Of a stretch of 64,000 bases of DNA, positions 10,601-20,859 are shown piece by piece. The DNA is taken from NCBI GenBank assembly GCA_964035575.1, contig OZ037901.1, forward strand, positions 620,001-684,000. Reading direction: 5' to 3'. The notes beneath the pieces were generated by a model. It ran no database searches, was not told where the DNA came from, and saw only the letters and a program-made list of their open reading frames with translations. Within the stretch, counting starts at the first letter, position 1. The number at the start of each line of letters is the position of its first letter. A program made the position numbers and the translations under genes. The stretch comes from Rhynchopus sp. YZ270_cl-10. Its lineage: Eukaryota > Euglenozoa > Diplonemea > Diplonemida > Diplonemidae.

Positions 10601-11166
10601 TTGTAGTATGAACGTCTGGAAAAATGCAGAGGTGATGTGGGATGCAATTTCACGAATTAGATGAAGAATAAAGAGATAACGAGGGCTGTAGGTGTCACAG
10701 CCCTGTCCAGTGTTGGGGGCTTCGTCTTCCGCCCCACTTCCCTATCTCGTCTACACCTTCAAGCCTTGCATTATTTACCCTTGAACTGTTATTCTCCCCC
10801 ACCCTTTTTTTGCATTCCTGCAAAAAATACAAAATAACCCCCCTTACCCTTTAGAATGAAAACACCGACCTTCCCCCTACCGTATCTTTTATATCAATCG
10901 GGGAGACCGTGCCCTCGTTTATGATTCTCAACTTCAATTGGATACTCCCACTCTCACCGATTGTACACCATTCATCGTATCGAATGAAGGGAACACCGGC
11001 ATGTAGATGTAGTCCTCTGTCATCACAGAGTTCAAGTTGATCCCAATCGCAGACGCGTACTTCGGTTTCATGGTCCTGGGTAGGTGAGGGTTTGGGTACG
11101 CAGCGCATAACAACTCACACTCACACACAACAACAGAGACTTTTTATTTTATTTTCCATAACAACT
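10601..11166. other. Spacer before the tandem array
   Basis: It opens with the right target-site duplication of the MITE (10601-10608). I see no gene. The array-like sequence begins near 11072, where TCCTGGGTA starts a stretch resembling the leader of the other gene A copies. Directly before 11167 is the conserved leader that precedes every A start codon (ending CATAACAACT). Confidence 0.55.
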
Positions 11167-12765
11167 ATGTTGCGTCTCGCCCAAGTTGCGTTGCTGCTTG
11201 CGACGTTCGCAGTGGGGTCTGATGCCAAGGTGTTCTACTGGTTCAAGGCGACGAGGAACTGGCAGAAGAGCCGTGGCAAGGAGCTCGGGAGAGAGGAGTA
11301 CACCATGAAGGGATGGGTGAAGGTGGACACTGGAGTGTCGAGGGACCTTGGTTGTCTGACGTGCAACTCGCACAACCACTGCTCGATGACAGGGAACTGG
11401 GCTTCGTCCGGAACACAGAGCACGTCTGGTGCTCTGCAGCTGAGAACCCACATGGATGCGTGGGAGGACGACAACGGTGGGAGGTGCTCGTTCAAGAAGG
11501 GGTTCTGGATCAACGACGATGACAGCCGCTGTCGCAAGGAGTGCAGCATCAACATGAAGTCCTACGCAATGGGAACAACGCACACACACAGGTGCAGCGG
11601 TGGTAACGCCTGGCTTGAGGTGCAGTTCCGTTGGTGGCCAGACACCACGTCTGCACCGGACACACTTGCACCCCCGACGTCTGCACCCGCGACAGTTGCA
11701 CCCCCAACATCTGCACCCCCCACAAGCGCACCCCCGACATCGGCACCGCCAACATCCGCTCCCGCGACTTCTGCACCGGACACTTCCGCACCGCCAACAC
11801 CTGCCCCGACTCCGTTGTGCACAGACGGAACAGGATGGACGGACAGCCACGGCCACATGTGCGCGTTCTACATCCTGAGTGCTGTGCGCGACGCTCTGTA
11901 CAACGAGACTCTTGGAGGCATCTTCTCCACCTGGACTGGCGACGACCCGTGCGTGTGGGGTGGTGTTGAGTGCTACGACGGAGAGTTTGTGTTCCGCCTC
12001 AAGCTCGGAAACGCGGAAACTCTGGCAGCAGTTGTTCCGGACCTGTCCCGCCTGACCCGCATGGTTGAGTTGAACGTGCGTGGCACCCAGATCACTGGCT
12101 TTGCTGGACTTCCCGCATCTCTGCTGGACCTTGACTTCTCGTTCACACAGATCAACGGCCCGATGCCTGCCGCTGCCACCACTGCAAAGAGGGCCGTGAC
12201 TGCACGCAGTGCTGGGCTTACAGGTGAGCTCCCAGACTTCCAGGACGGCATGCGCGAGATCGACGTGAGCTTCAACAGCATGGAAGGTCCGTTCCCTTCC
12301 CTGCCTGCCGACCTGATCAACTTCATTGCACAGAGCAACAAGTTCACTGGCCCACTCCCCGAGTGCGAGAGCTGCATGCGTGTTATTGTGAACACCAACG
12401 AGCTGACAGGGTCTCTGCGTGCCTACCCGAACCTGTGGACGGGACACTTCCAGTACAACTTCCTGAGCGGTGGACTGGACCTGACGCTCATGCCCACAGC
12501 CACATACATCGACGTGACACACAACATGCTGACCGGCACGGTGACTGACCTTCAGGACGCAGGGCTGAAGATCCAGACGCTGAAGCTCGGACACAACCAG
12601 TTTTCGGGCAGTTTCCCGTTTGCACCTGTGTCGCCTGCGCGCGTGCTGCACCGCCTTGAGCTGAACCACAACCAGCTGACGGGTGCTGAGCCCACTGCAG
12701 CGGAGACTGCTCTGGTTGCAGCTCAGGTGACGCACAACGACAACACCTTCGGTATGCGGAACTAG
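11167..12765 (+). CDS. Gene A1: secreted LRR protein with Cys-domain and T/S/A/P linker
   Basis: Predicted secreted protein of 532 residues. The signal peptide is ~1-20 (ending VGSDA). Residues ~21-159 form a Cys-containing domain with seven cysteines that I do not recognise. A linker of eleven 5-residue repeats (TSAP-type; DNA 11644-11808) follows, then an LRR cap (WTGDDPCVWGGVEC) and about eight degenerate plant-type LRRs with LTGxLP-like cores. I see no membrane anchor or GPI signal. The cap and LRRs resemble surface LRR proteins of protists such as Leishmania PSA, but the domain order differs. The start at 11167 gives the signal peptide; the upstream in-frame ATG at 11092 does not. GTATGC at 12752 and CACAG at 12799-12803 form a likely 52-nt terminal intron. 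Splicing would replace the last four residues (GMRN) with DQL and move the stop to 12812. Confidence 0.85.
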   Translation: MLRLAQVALLLATFAVGSDAKVFYWFKATRNWQKSRGKELGREEYTMKGWVKVDTGVSRDLGCLTCNSHNHCSMTGNWASSGTQSTSGALQLRTHMDAWEDDNGGRCSFKKGFWINDDDSRCRKECSINMKSYAMGTTHTHRCSGGNAWLEVQFRWWPDTTSAPDTLAPPTSAPATVAPPTSAPPTSAPPTSAPPTSAPATSAPDTSAPPTPAPTPLCTDGTGWTDSHGHMCAFYILSAVRDALYNETLGGIFSTWTGDDPCVWGGVECYDGEFVFRLKLGNAETLAAVVPDLSRLTRMVELNVRGTQITGFAGLPASLLDLDFSFTQINGPMPAAATTAKRAVTARSAGLTGELPDFQDGMREIDVSFNSMEGPFPSLPADLINFIAQSNKFTGPLPECESCMRVIVNTNELTGSLRAYPNLWTGHFQYNFLSGGLDLTLMPTATYIDVTHNMLTGTVTDLQDAGLKIQTLKLGHNQFSGSFPFAPVSPARVLHRLELNHNQLTGAEPTAAETALVAAQVTHNDNTFGMRN

Positions 12766-14296
12766 TCTTCAACTTTCCCAACACACCCACACCTACCCCA
12801 CAGATCAGCTGTGATCGACGGACACCATTTTTACGCTGTCTGATCATTGACTTGAGCATCAGACATTTCCACATTGCTCCCCCTCTCGCCCTCCCTGTAG
12901 AAGGGTTCATTGTTTGTACCTAACCGGATGACTCTCTCTCTCTTGGTTGGGTGGCAGCTAGGTGCACCTGTTTATCGTTTATGACGATGCAGATCAGGGC
13001 GCCTGTGCCTGTCCATGGTTGTACTGTAATCTCTCTCTCTCTGAAATGTGTCGCGATGCTTGCCTGTGCTGTAGTTCTGACCCCTCGGAGGGGCTCTCAG
13101 AATGACGGTGCAAAGTGTGTCAAGACAAAACGAGAGATACTTTTATTACTTTCGCTTTATTTTCCCACCCTCCACTCTCCAGCAGTCTAATCGTGGGCAG
13201 CTCGAGTGCCATTGGCTTTTGAGCGTCCGTCCGTGTACTGCTGATACTTTTCCCTTCCCCACCTGCCACTGTGTTTCTGGTGTTTGAAAATAGTTGACGT
13301 AGGCACACACTGCACGTGGCTGTGTTGATGTGGCCACGAAAGGCTTTTATGCTATTTTACTTTTGTACCAGTGGGCGTGGTGTACCCCTTCCCCTTACAT
13401 CGTATTTTCGCTTTATCCGACAGAATAATGTAACATCTGTGCTTCGCAGGTGTTACGTTATTTGTTTTCCTGTTGTTTGTTCCGCTTTGAGCATCATGTG
13501 AAAACGTCTGAACCAGACACAGACACTTGTATTTAACCTTGCCACGCAAGGTGAGGTTCTTGCAATGTCTGTGCCTGGAGAGGACCTCTTCGCAGTGTCT
13601 CAGCGAACACCTGTTTCTCTCTTTTTTCCTGCAGATCGAAATCCCAATCCCTCGCTGTACTCCTGGGTTAATTTGGTCGATGCTGTCTTTCTCTTGACAG
13701 CATACTGTTTTTATTTTCATTTCCCCTCGCTCTCTTTTCATCCTGCCTACCCTGTCTCCGACGTCAAGGTGTACATTCAGGATATTTTTTTATGACATAC
13801 AGTACACATATTTGAGTACCTTCGTGTAAACGTATGCCAAGTTTTGTACCCGTTCTGTACTCACGCACAGGAGACAGCAAGTAACACTGCTACCTTCCTG
13901 GGCTCGAACAATCAGGCTGTGCATCACCAGCACGTTAACGCATCAAATAACAACTAGAAATAGGGGGTGACACTTTTTTGAAAATCTCACAAGATGCATA
14001 CTTGCTCTCTTTTTTATCGGATGGAACCCACGAAATGGATGTAGGACTGCATGGTTAGGGTACACCCCAGTACACCGGGTCAGCGGGTTGTTATTTCAAG
14101 AGGCTGTGTGCTAACTTGGAAATTGCGCGAAAAAATGGAAATCGGGTCGAAAGAACTGTACCTCCAAGGAGTGAACGAAGGTACAATGGACCCCATACTG
14201 TGAGGCATCTACACTATGCCCAGAACAAGACCAGACCCCACCCAACCACCAACACACACCCTATTGCAGACACCTGGTTCACTCTACATTTACACA
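12766..14296. other. A-to-B spacer of the cassette
   Basis: No supported gene. It carries CT-repeats, a small perfect hairpin (CCCCT CGG AGGGG at 13081-13093) and a family II-like repeat at ~14029-14104. Equivalent spacers lie at 17605-19135, 22444-23974, 27283-28813 and 32167-33697. A 129-codon minus-strand frame (13352-13741) is not maintained in the diverged sixth spacer, which argues against a real gene. The last part is the leader of gene B. Confidence 0.6.
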
Positions 14297-15088
14297 ATGC
14301 CGCTTTTGCAGAAGGGACTCGTGTTGGCGTCGCTTGTGGCCCTCTCCCATGCCAATGCTCCTATGACTCCTCTGACTGCTGTGGTGACCGTGACGCGTCC
14401 ACCGACTCCGTCAAGTGACGCAGTCTCTGCGTCCCTCCCAATCCACCTGGAGTTCCTGTCCTCAGCAGGCAACCCTGCCTGGCCAGACATCAGCGCACCG
14501 ACAGTGGTGCCCGGTGCACGTCTGCAGGACCCACCAGCACACCTGCGCCTGCTCCCAACAACGCTGTCGAACTGGGACCTTGCTGCAGGGACGGAGGTGA
14601 CGTACTCGTGCCCGAACGAGCCTTCCCTGATTGATGTGTGCGACGCATGGGTGTTCTTCTACGCATGCCCGCAGAGCTGTGTGCGCACATACCAGGGTGG
14701 CCTCCCAGGACTGCTCGCAGTGACCCCTGGATGGGAGAGGACGCAGTGCGCACCACGCTTCACAACTGGCGCACCCGGCACCTCGTTCGTGCACCCGATG
14801 GGGAGCTTCAGGAAGCAGCTTGCACCAGGAACATCGACGACGTTCACGCTGCCTGCCAACGCAGAGTTTGTTGCCTTTGGCATTGACAAGGACGGTGTGG
14901 ACTGCACGCAGCACCTCACTGTTGGTGCATGCCCTGTTGCGGGAGGACGCTGCACGTGGGACGGGTCCTCTTGCAAGAACAACAACTGCCAGGGCAGGTA
15001 CGGCCCACCACCGCCGTGCACCGAGTGCCCATGGGAGGGCCTTGTGTCGCGCCCTCCGTCCGACGGTCCCTTCACCGGCTCGCCCTAA
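14297..15088 (+). CDS. Gene B1: small secreted Cys-rich protein, unknown family
   Basis: 263 residues. The signal peptide is ~1-21 (MPLLQKGLVLASLV, ending SHANA). The mature part has 12 cysteines, clustered in the middle (VCDAWVFFYACPQSC) and near the C-terminus (RCTWDGSSCKNNNC then PPPPCTECPW). There is no membrane segment. I recognise no family. The start at 14297 is chosen because it begins a clean signal peptide; a longer in-frame start at 14216 adds 27 residues that would bury it. It lies 1.5 kb after gene A and 0.9 kb before the next A, in the same direction, and is co-amplified with A. The two may act together outside the cell, but nothing in the sequence proves that. Confidence 0.75.
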   Translation: MPLLQKGLVLASLVALSHANAPMTPLTAVVTVTRPPTPSSDAVSASLPIHLEFLSSAGNPAWPDISAPTVVPGARLQDPPAHLRLLPTTLSNWDLAAGTEVTYSCPNEPSLIDVCDAWVFFYACPQSCVRTYQGGLPGLLAVTPGWERTQCAPRFTTGAPGTSFVHPMGSFRKQLAPGTSTTFTLPANAEFVAFGIDKDGVDCTQHLTVGACPVAGGRCTWDGSSCKNNNCQGRYGPPPPCTECPWEGLVSRPPSDGPFTGSP

Positions 15089-16020
15089 ACGTCCTCTTGA
15101 CAAAGAGGAGAACAGTGCAGCACATCGCAAGACGTGCGATGGGCACCATGCAACTTATAAACGCACAGCAAGCAACACATACCACAAGTTAATACAACAC
15201 CTTCCTTTCTCTATGACACGACATCCCTATTTACGATCTCTGCCTATGGACACATAGAGTAGAGATCTCTGGGACATTGTTTTCTTTCTTTTCGCCCATA
15301 GCTGCAGCAACAGCACATTCCTTTCATCGATATTTTGATGACTTCACAACATTCTTTCCCTTTTGCTTGTCTTTTACCGACCGATGTGTTCTCTTCGTAG
15401 GTGCGTTTACCGCACATGGCAGGAAACGAACAGAACACAGTTTTGCTGCTTGTGTTTGTTTTCGCTTGGGTATTTATGCCTGAGTGTCAAATGACTGGTT
15501 GCAAAAGAAAAACAAAACATAGGTCCTTCATGTTCTTTAAACCAACCCTCCATCCCACCCAACCCAAACCCATCTCATCACTTATTCCCGATTTCGTCCA
15601 TCTGACTCTACACTTTTGTACATACAGCAGGCGCTCTTGCAAATTGATGCATCCCACACACTTGTGAAGATACCAACACCACAGCAAGCGGGTTAATGGA
15701 CGCGGCGTTCCTAAATGAATGCATGCGTTGGACGTACTCTCGCAAGATCTGCGCAAAACTTCCCACACGGTAACGATAGTGGCAATGATGCTGCAGGAGA
15801 GACATATCTTCTCATTTTCCATTTCCAGCAAAATTCTTTCTCAAGATGTTGGGCGGGCGAAAAAGTATTCAGCGTGCCCGTGCCACTCCTGCGTGAAGAA
15901 TTGCGTTGATTTCACGGCGCGGGCGGGGTCCTGGGTAAGTAAGTGTTTGGGTACGGGGGGATAACAACCCACACTCACACACAACAACAGAGACTTTTTA
16001 TTTTATTTTCCATAACAACT
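15089..16020. other. B-to-A spacer of the cassette
   Basis: No intact gene. It ends with a decayed copy of the 5' end of the IQ-motif gene (15808-15937), then the gene A leader. Equivalent spacers are 19928-20859, 24767-25698, 29606-30537 and 34490-35421. Confidence 0.6.
15808..15937 (+). pseudogene. Captured 5' fragment of the IQ-motif gene, unit 1
   Basis: This matches 38467-38597 (leader and first ~30 codons of the IQ gene) at roughly 90% by eye. The ATG at 15846 aligns with the true start at 38509. The frame reads MLGGRKSIQRARATPA and then stops, where the real gene continues with RRNV. Homology ends near GGTCCTGGG, which marks the duplication junction. Confidence 0.8.
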
Positions 16021-17604
16021 ATGTTGCGTCTCGCCCAAGTTGCGTTGCTGCTTGCGACGTTCGCAGTGGGGTCTGATGCCAAGGTGTTCTACTGGTTCAA
16101 GGCGACGAGGAACTGGCAGAAGAGCCGTGGCAAGGAGCTCGGGAGAGAGGAGTACACCATGAAGGGATGGGTGAAGGTGGACACTGGAGTGTCGAGGGAC
16201 CTTGGTTGTCTGACGTGCAACTCGCACAACCACTGCTCGATGACAGGGAACTGGGCTTCGTCCGGAACACAGAGCACGTCTGGTGCTCTGCAGCTGAGAA
16301 CCCACATGGATGCGTGGGAGGACGACAACGGTGGGAGGTGCTCGTTCAAGAAGGGGTTCTGGATCAACGATGACGACAGCCGCTGTCGCAAGGAGTGCAG
16401 CATCAACATGAAGTCCTACGCAATGGGAACAACGCACACACACAGGTGCAGCGGTGGCAACGCCTGGCTTGAGGTGCAGTTCCGTTGGTGGCCAGACACC
16501 ACGTCTGCACCGGACACACTTGCACCCCCGACGTCTGCACCCGCGACAGTTGCACCCCCAACATCTGCACCCCCCACAAGCGCACCCGCGACGTCCGCTC
16601 CCCCAACCTCTGCACCCGCGACTTCTGCACCGCCAACACCTGCCCCGACTCCGTTGTGCACAGATGGAACAGGATGGACGGACAGCCACGGCCACATGTG
16701 CGCGTTCTACATCCTGAGTGCTGTGCGCGACGCTCTGTACAACGAGACTCTTGGAGGCATCTTCTCCACCTGGACTGGCGACGACCCGTGCGTGTGGGGT
16801 GGTGTTGAGTGCTACGACGGAGAGTTTGTGTTCCGCCTCAAACTTGGAAACGCGGAAACTCTGGCAGCAGTTGTTCCGGACCTGTCCCGCCTGACCCGCA
16901 TGGTTGAGTTGAACGTGCGTGGCACCCAGATCACTGGCTTTGCTGGACTTCCCGCATCTCTGCTGGACCTTGACTTCTCGTTCACACAGATCAACGGCCC
17001 GATGCCTGCCGCTGCCACCACTGCAAAGAGGGCCGTGACTGCACGCAGTGCTGGGCTTACAGGTGAGCTCCCAGACTTCCAGGACGGCATGCGCGAGATC
17101 GACGTGAGCTTCAACAGCATGGAAGGTCCGTTCCCTTCCCTGCCTGCCGACCTGATCAACTTCATTGCACAGAGCAACAAGTTCACTGGCCCACTCCCCG
17201 AGTGCGAGAGCTGCATGCGTGTTATTGTGAACACCAACGAGCTGACAGGGTCTCTGCGTGCCTACCCGAACCTGTGGACGGGACACTTCCAGTACAACTT
17301 CCTGAGCGGTGGACTGGACCTGACGCTCATGCCCACAGCCACATACATCGACGTGACACACAACATGCTGACCGGCACGGTGACTGACCTTCAGGACGCA
17401 GGGCTGAAGATCCAGACGCTGAAGCTCGGACACAACCAGTTTTCGGGCAGTTTCCCGTTTGCACCTGTGTCGCCTGCGCGCGTGCTGCACCGCCTTGAGC
17501 TGAACCACAACCAGCTGACGGGTGCTGAGCCCACTGCAGCGGAGACTGCTCTGGTTGCAGCTCAGGTGACGCACAACGACAACACCTTCGGTATGCGGAA
17601 CTAG
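16021..17604 (+). CDS. Gene A2: secreted LRR protein
   Basis: 527 residues. It is identical to A1 outside the linker, which has ten 5-residue repeats (16498-16647). It differs from A1 at several synonymous codons between ~16369 and 16855. It shares the possible terminal intron (donor GTATGC just before the stop). A2, A3 and A4 encode the same protein. Confidence 0.85.
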   Translation: MLRLAQVALLLATFAVGSDAKVFYWFKATRNWQKSRGKELGREEYTMKGWVKVDTGVSRDLGCLTCNSHNHCSMTGNWASSGTQSTSGALQLRTHMDAWEDDNGGRCSFKKGFWINDDDSRCRKECSINMKSYAMGTTHTHRCSGGNAWLEVQFRWWPDTTSAPDTLAPPTSAPATVAPPTSAPPTSAPATSAPPTSAPATSAPPTPAPTPLCTDGTGWTDSHGHMCAFYILSAVRDALYNETLGGIFSTWTGDDPCVWGGVECYDGEFVFRLKLGNAETLAAVVPDLSRLTRMVELNVRGTQITGFAGLPASLLDLDFSFTQINGPMPAAATTAKRAVTARSAGLTGELPDFQDGMREIDVSFNSMEGPFPSLPADLINFIAQSNKFTGPLPECESCMRVIVNTNELTGSLRAYPNLWTGHFQYNFLSGGLDLTLMPTATYIDVTHNMLTGTVTDLQDAGLKIQTLKLGHNQFSGSFPFAPVSPARVLHRLELNHNQLTGAEPTAAETALVAAQVTHNDNTFGMRN

Positions 17605-19135
17605 TCTTCAACTTTCCCAACACACCCACACCTACCCCACAGATCAGCTGTGATCGACGGACACCATTTTTACGCTGTCTGATCATTGACTTGAGCATCA
17701 GACATTTCCACATTGCTCCCCCTCTCGCCCTCCCTGTAGAAGGGTTCATTGTTTGTACCTAACCGGATGACTCTCTCTCTCTTGGTTGGGTGGCAGCTAG
17801 GTGCACCTGTTTATCGTTTATGACGATGCAGATCAGGGCGCCTGTGCCTGTCCATGGTTGTACTGTAATCTCTCTCTCTCTGAAATGTGTCGCGATGCTT
17901 GCCTGTGCTGTAGTTCTGACCCCTCGGAGGGGCTCTCAGAATGACGGTGCAAAGTGTGTCAAGACAAAACGAGAGATACTTTTATTACTTTCGCTTTATT
18001 TTCCCACCCTCCACTCTCCAGCAGTCTAATCGTGGGCAGCTCGAGTGCCATTGGCTTTTGAGCGTCCGTCCGTGTACTGCTGATACTTTTCCCTTCCCCA
18101 CCTGCCACTGTGTTTCTGGTGTTTGAAAATAGTTGACGTAGGCACACACTGCACGTGGCTGTGTTGATGTGGCCACGAAAGGCTTTTATGCTATTTTACT
18201 TTTGTACCAGTGGGCGTGGTGTACCCCTTCCCCTTACATCGTATTTTCGCTTTATCCGACAGAATAATGTAACATCTGTGCTTCGCAGGTGTTACGTTAT
18301 TTGTTTTCCTGTTGTTTGTTCCGCTTTGAGCATCATGTGAAAACGTCTGAACCAGACACAGACACTTGTATTTAACCTTGCCACGCAAGGTGAGGTTCTT
18401 GCAATGTCTGTGCCTGGAGAGGACCTCTTCGCAGTGTCTCAGCGAACACCTGTTTCTCTCTTTTTTCCTGCAGATCGAAATCCCAATCCCTCGCTGTACT
18501 CCTGGGTTAATTTGGTCGATGCTGTCTTTCTCTTGACAGCATACTGTTTTTATTTTCATTTCCCCTCGCTCTCTTTTCATCCTGCCTACCCTGTCTCCGA
18601 CGTCAAGGTGTACATTCAGGATATTTTTTTATGACATACAGTACACATATTTGAGTACCTTCGTGTAAACGTATGCCAAGTTTTGTACCCGTTCTGTACT
18701 CACGCACAGGAGACAGCAAGTAACACTGCTACCTTCCTGGGCTCGAACAATCAGGCTGTGCATCACCAGCACGTTAACGCATCAAATAACAACTAGAAAT
18801 AGGGGGTGACACTTTTTTGAAAATCTCACAAGATGCATACTTGCTCTCTTTTTTATCGGATGGAACCCACGAAATGGATGTAGGACTGCATGGTTAGGGT
18901 ACACCCCAGTACACCGGGTCAGCGGGTTGTTATTTCAAGAGGCTGTGTGCTAACTTGGAAATTGCGCGAAAAAATGGAAATCGGGTCGAAAGAACTGTAC
19001 CTCCAAGGAGTGAACGAAGGTACAATGGACCCCATACTGTGAGGCATCTACACTATGCCCAGAACAAGACCAGACCCCACCCAACCACCAACACACACCC
19101 TATTGCAGACACCTGGTTCACTCTACATTTACACA

Positions 19136-19927
19136 ATGCCGCTTTTGCAGAAGGGACTCGTGTTGGCGTCGCTTGTGGCCCTCTCCCATGCCAATGCTCC
19201 TATGACTCCTCTGACTGCTGTGGTGACCGTGACGCGTCCACCGACTCCGTCAAGTGACGCAGTCTCTGCGTCCCTCCCAATCCACCTGGAGTTCCTGTCC
19301 TCAGCAGGCAACCCTGCCTGGCCAGACATCAGCGCACCGACAGTGGTGCCCGGTGCACGTCTGCAGGACCCACCAGCACACCTGCGCCTGCTCCCAACAA
19401 CGCTGTCGAACTGGGACCTTGCTGCAGGGACGGAGGTGACGTACTCGTGCCCGAACGAGCCTTCCCTGATTGATGTGTGCGACGCATGGGTGTTCTTCTA
19501 CGCATGCCCGCAGAGCTGTGTGCGCACATACCAGGGTGGCCTCCCAGGACTGCTCGCAGTGACCCCTGGATGGGAGAGGACGCAGTGCGCACCACGCTTC
19601 ACAACTGGCGCACCCGGCACCTCGTTCGTGCACCCGATGGGGAGCTTCAGGAAGCAGCTTGCACCAGGAACATCGACGACGTTCACGCTGCCTGCCAACG
19701 CAGAGTTTGTTGCCTTTGGCATTGACAAGGACGGTGTGGACTGCACGCAGCACCTCACTGTTGGTGCATGCCCTGTTGCGGGAGGACGCTGCACGTGGGA
19801 CGGGTCCTCTTGCAAGAACAACAACTGCCAGGGCAGGTACGGCCCACCACCGCCGTGCACCGAGTGCCCATGGGAGGGCCTTGTGTCGCGCCCTCCGTCC
19901 GACGGTCCCTTCACCGGCTCGCCCTAA
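19136..19927 (+). CDS. Gene B2: small secreted Cys-rich protein
   Basis: The protein is identical to B1 (263 residues with a signal peptide). It has the same position in its unit. Confidence 0.75.
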   Translation: MPLLQKGLVLASLVALSHANAPMTPLTAVVTVTRPPTPSSDAVSASLPIHLEFLSSAGNPAWPDISAPTVVPGARLQDPPAHLRLLPTTLSNWDLAAGTEVTYSCPNEPSLIDVCDAWVFFYACPQSCVRTYQGGLPGLLAVTPGWERTQCAPRFTTGAPGTSFVHPMGSFRKQLAPGTSTTFTLPANAEFVAFGIDKDGVDCTQHLTVGACPVAGGRCTWDGSSCKNNNCQGRYGPPPPCTECPWEGLVSRPPSDGPFTGSP

Positions 19928-20646
19928 ACGTCCTCTTGACAAAGAGGAGAACAGTGCAGCACATCGCAAGACGTGCGATGGGCACCATGCAACTTATAAA
20001 CGCACAGCAAGCAACACATACCACAAGTTAATACAACACCTTCCTTTCTCTATGACACGACATCCCTATTTACGATCTCTGCCTATGGACACATAGAGTA
20101 GAGATCTCTGGGACATTGTTTTCTTTCTTTTCGCCCATAGCTGCAGCAACAGCACATTCCTTTCATCGATATTTTGATGACTTCACAACATTCTTTCCCT
20201 TTTGCTTGTCTTTTACCGACCGATGTGTTCTCTTCGTAGGTGCGTTTACCGCACATGGCAGGAAACGAACAGAACACAGTTTTGCTGCTTGTGTTTGTTT
20301 TCGCTTGGGTATTTATGCCTGAGTGTCAAATGACTGGTTGCAAAAGAAAAACAAAACATAGGTCCTTCATGTTCTTTAAACCAACCCTCCATCCCACCCA
20401 ACCCAAACCCATCTCATCACTTATTCCCGATTTCGTCCATCTGACTCTACACTTTTGTACATACAGCAGGCGCTCTTGCAAATTGATGCATCCCACACAC
20501 TTGTGAAGATACCAACACCACAGCAAGCGGGTTAATGGACGCGGCGTTCCTAAATGAATGCATGCGTTGGACGTACTCTCGCAAGATCTGCGCAAAACTT
20601 CCCACACGGTAACGATAGTGGCAATGATGCTGCAGGAGAGACATAT

Positions 20647-20776
20647 CTTCTCATTTTCCATTTCCAGCAAAATTCTTTCTCAAGATGTTGGGCGGGCGAA
20701 AAAGTATTCAGCGTGCCCGTGCCACTCCTGCGTGAAGAATTGCGTTGATTTCACGGCGCGGGCGGGGTCCTGGGTA
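20647..20776 (+). pseudogene. Captured 5' fragment of the IQ-motif gene, unit 2
   Basis: Same as the unit 1 fragment, with the ATG at 20685 aligning to 38509. Confidence 0.8.
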
Positions 20777-20859
20777 AGTAAGTGTTTGGGTACGGGGGGA
20801 TAACAACCCACACTCACACACAACAACAGAGACTTTTTATTTTATTTTCCATAACAACT

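Noticed and set aside
11149-12735. A 528-codon minus-strand open frame opposite gene A (and its equivalents in the other five copies)
   Set aside because: It is antisense to a well-supported secreted protein, is Arg/Cys-rich nonsense, has no domain, and arises from GC-rich third positions.
11167-12765. Assigning the organism to kinetoplastids because of the PSA-like LRR cap
   Set aside because: Kinetoplastid genes almost never have cis-spliced introns, and here at least 21 are inferred. LRR caps of this kind are widespread.
13352-13741. A 129-codon minus-strand frame in the A-to-B spacer of each unit
   Set aside because: It is conserved only because the units are copies. In the diverged last spacer a 1-base loss alters its frame, so there is no sign of constraint.
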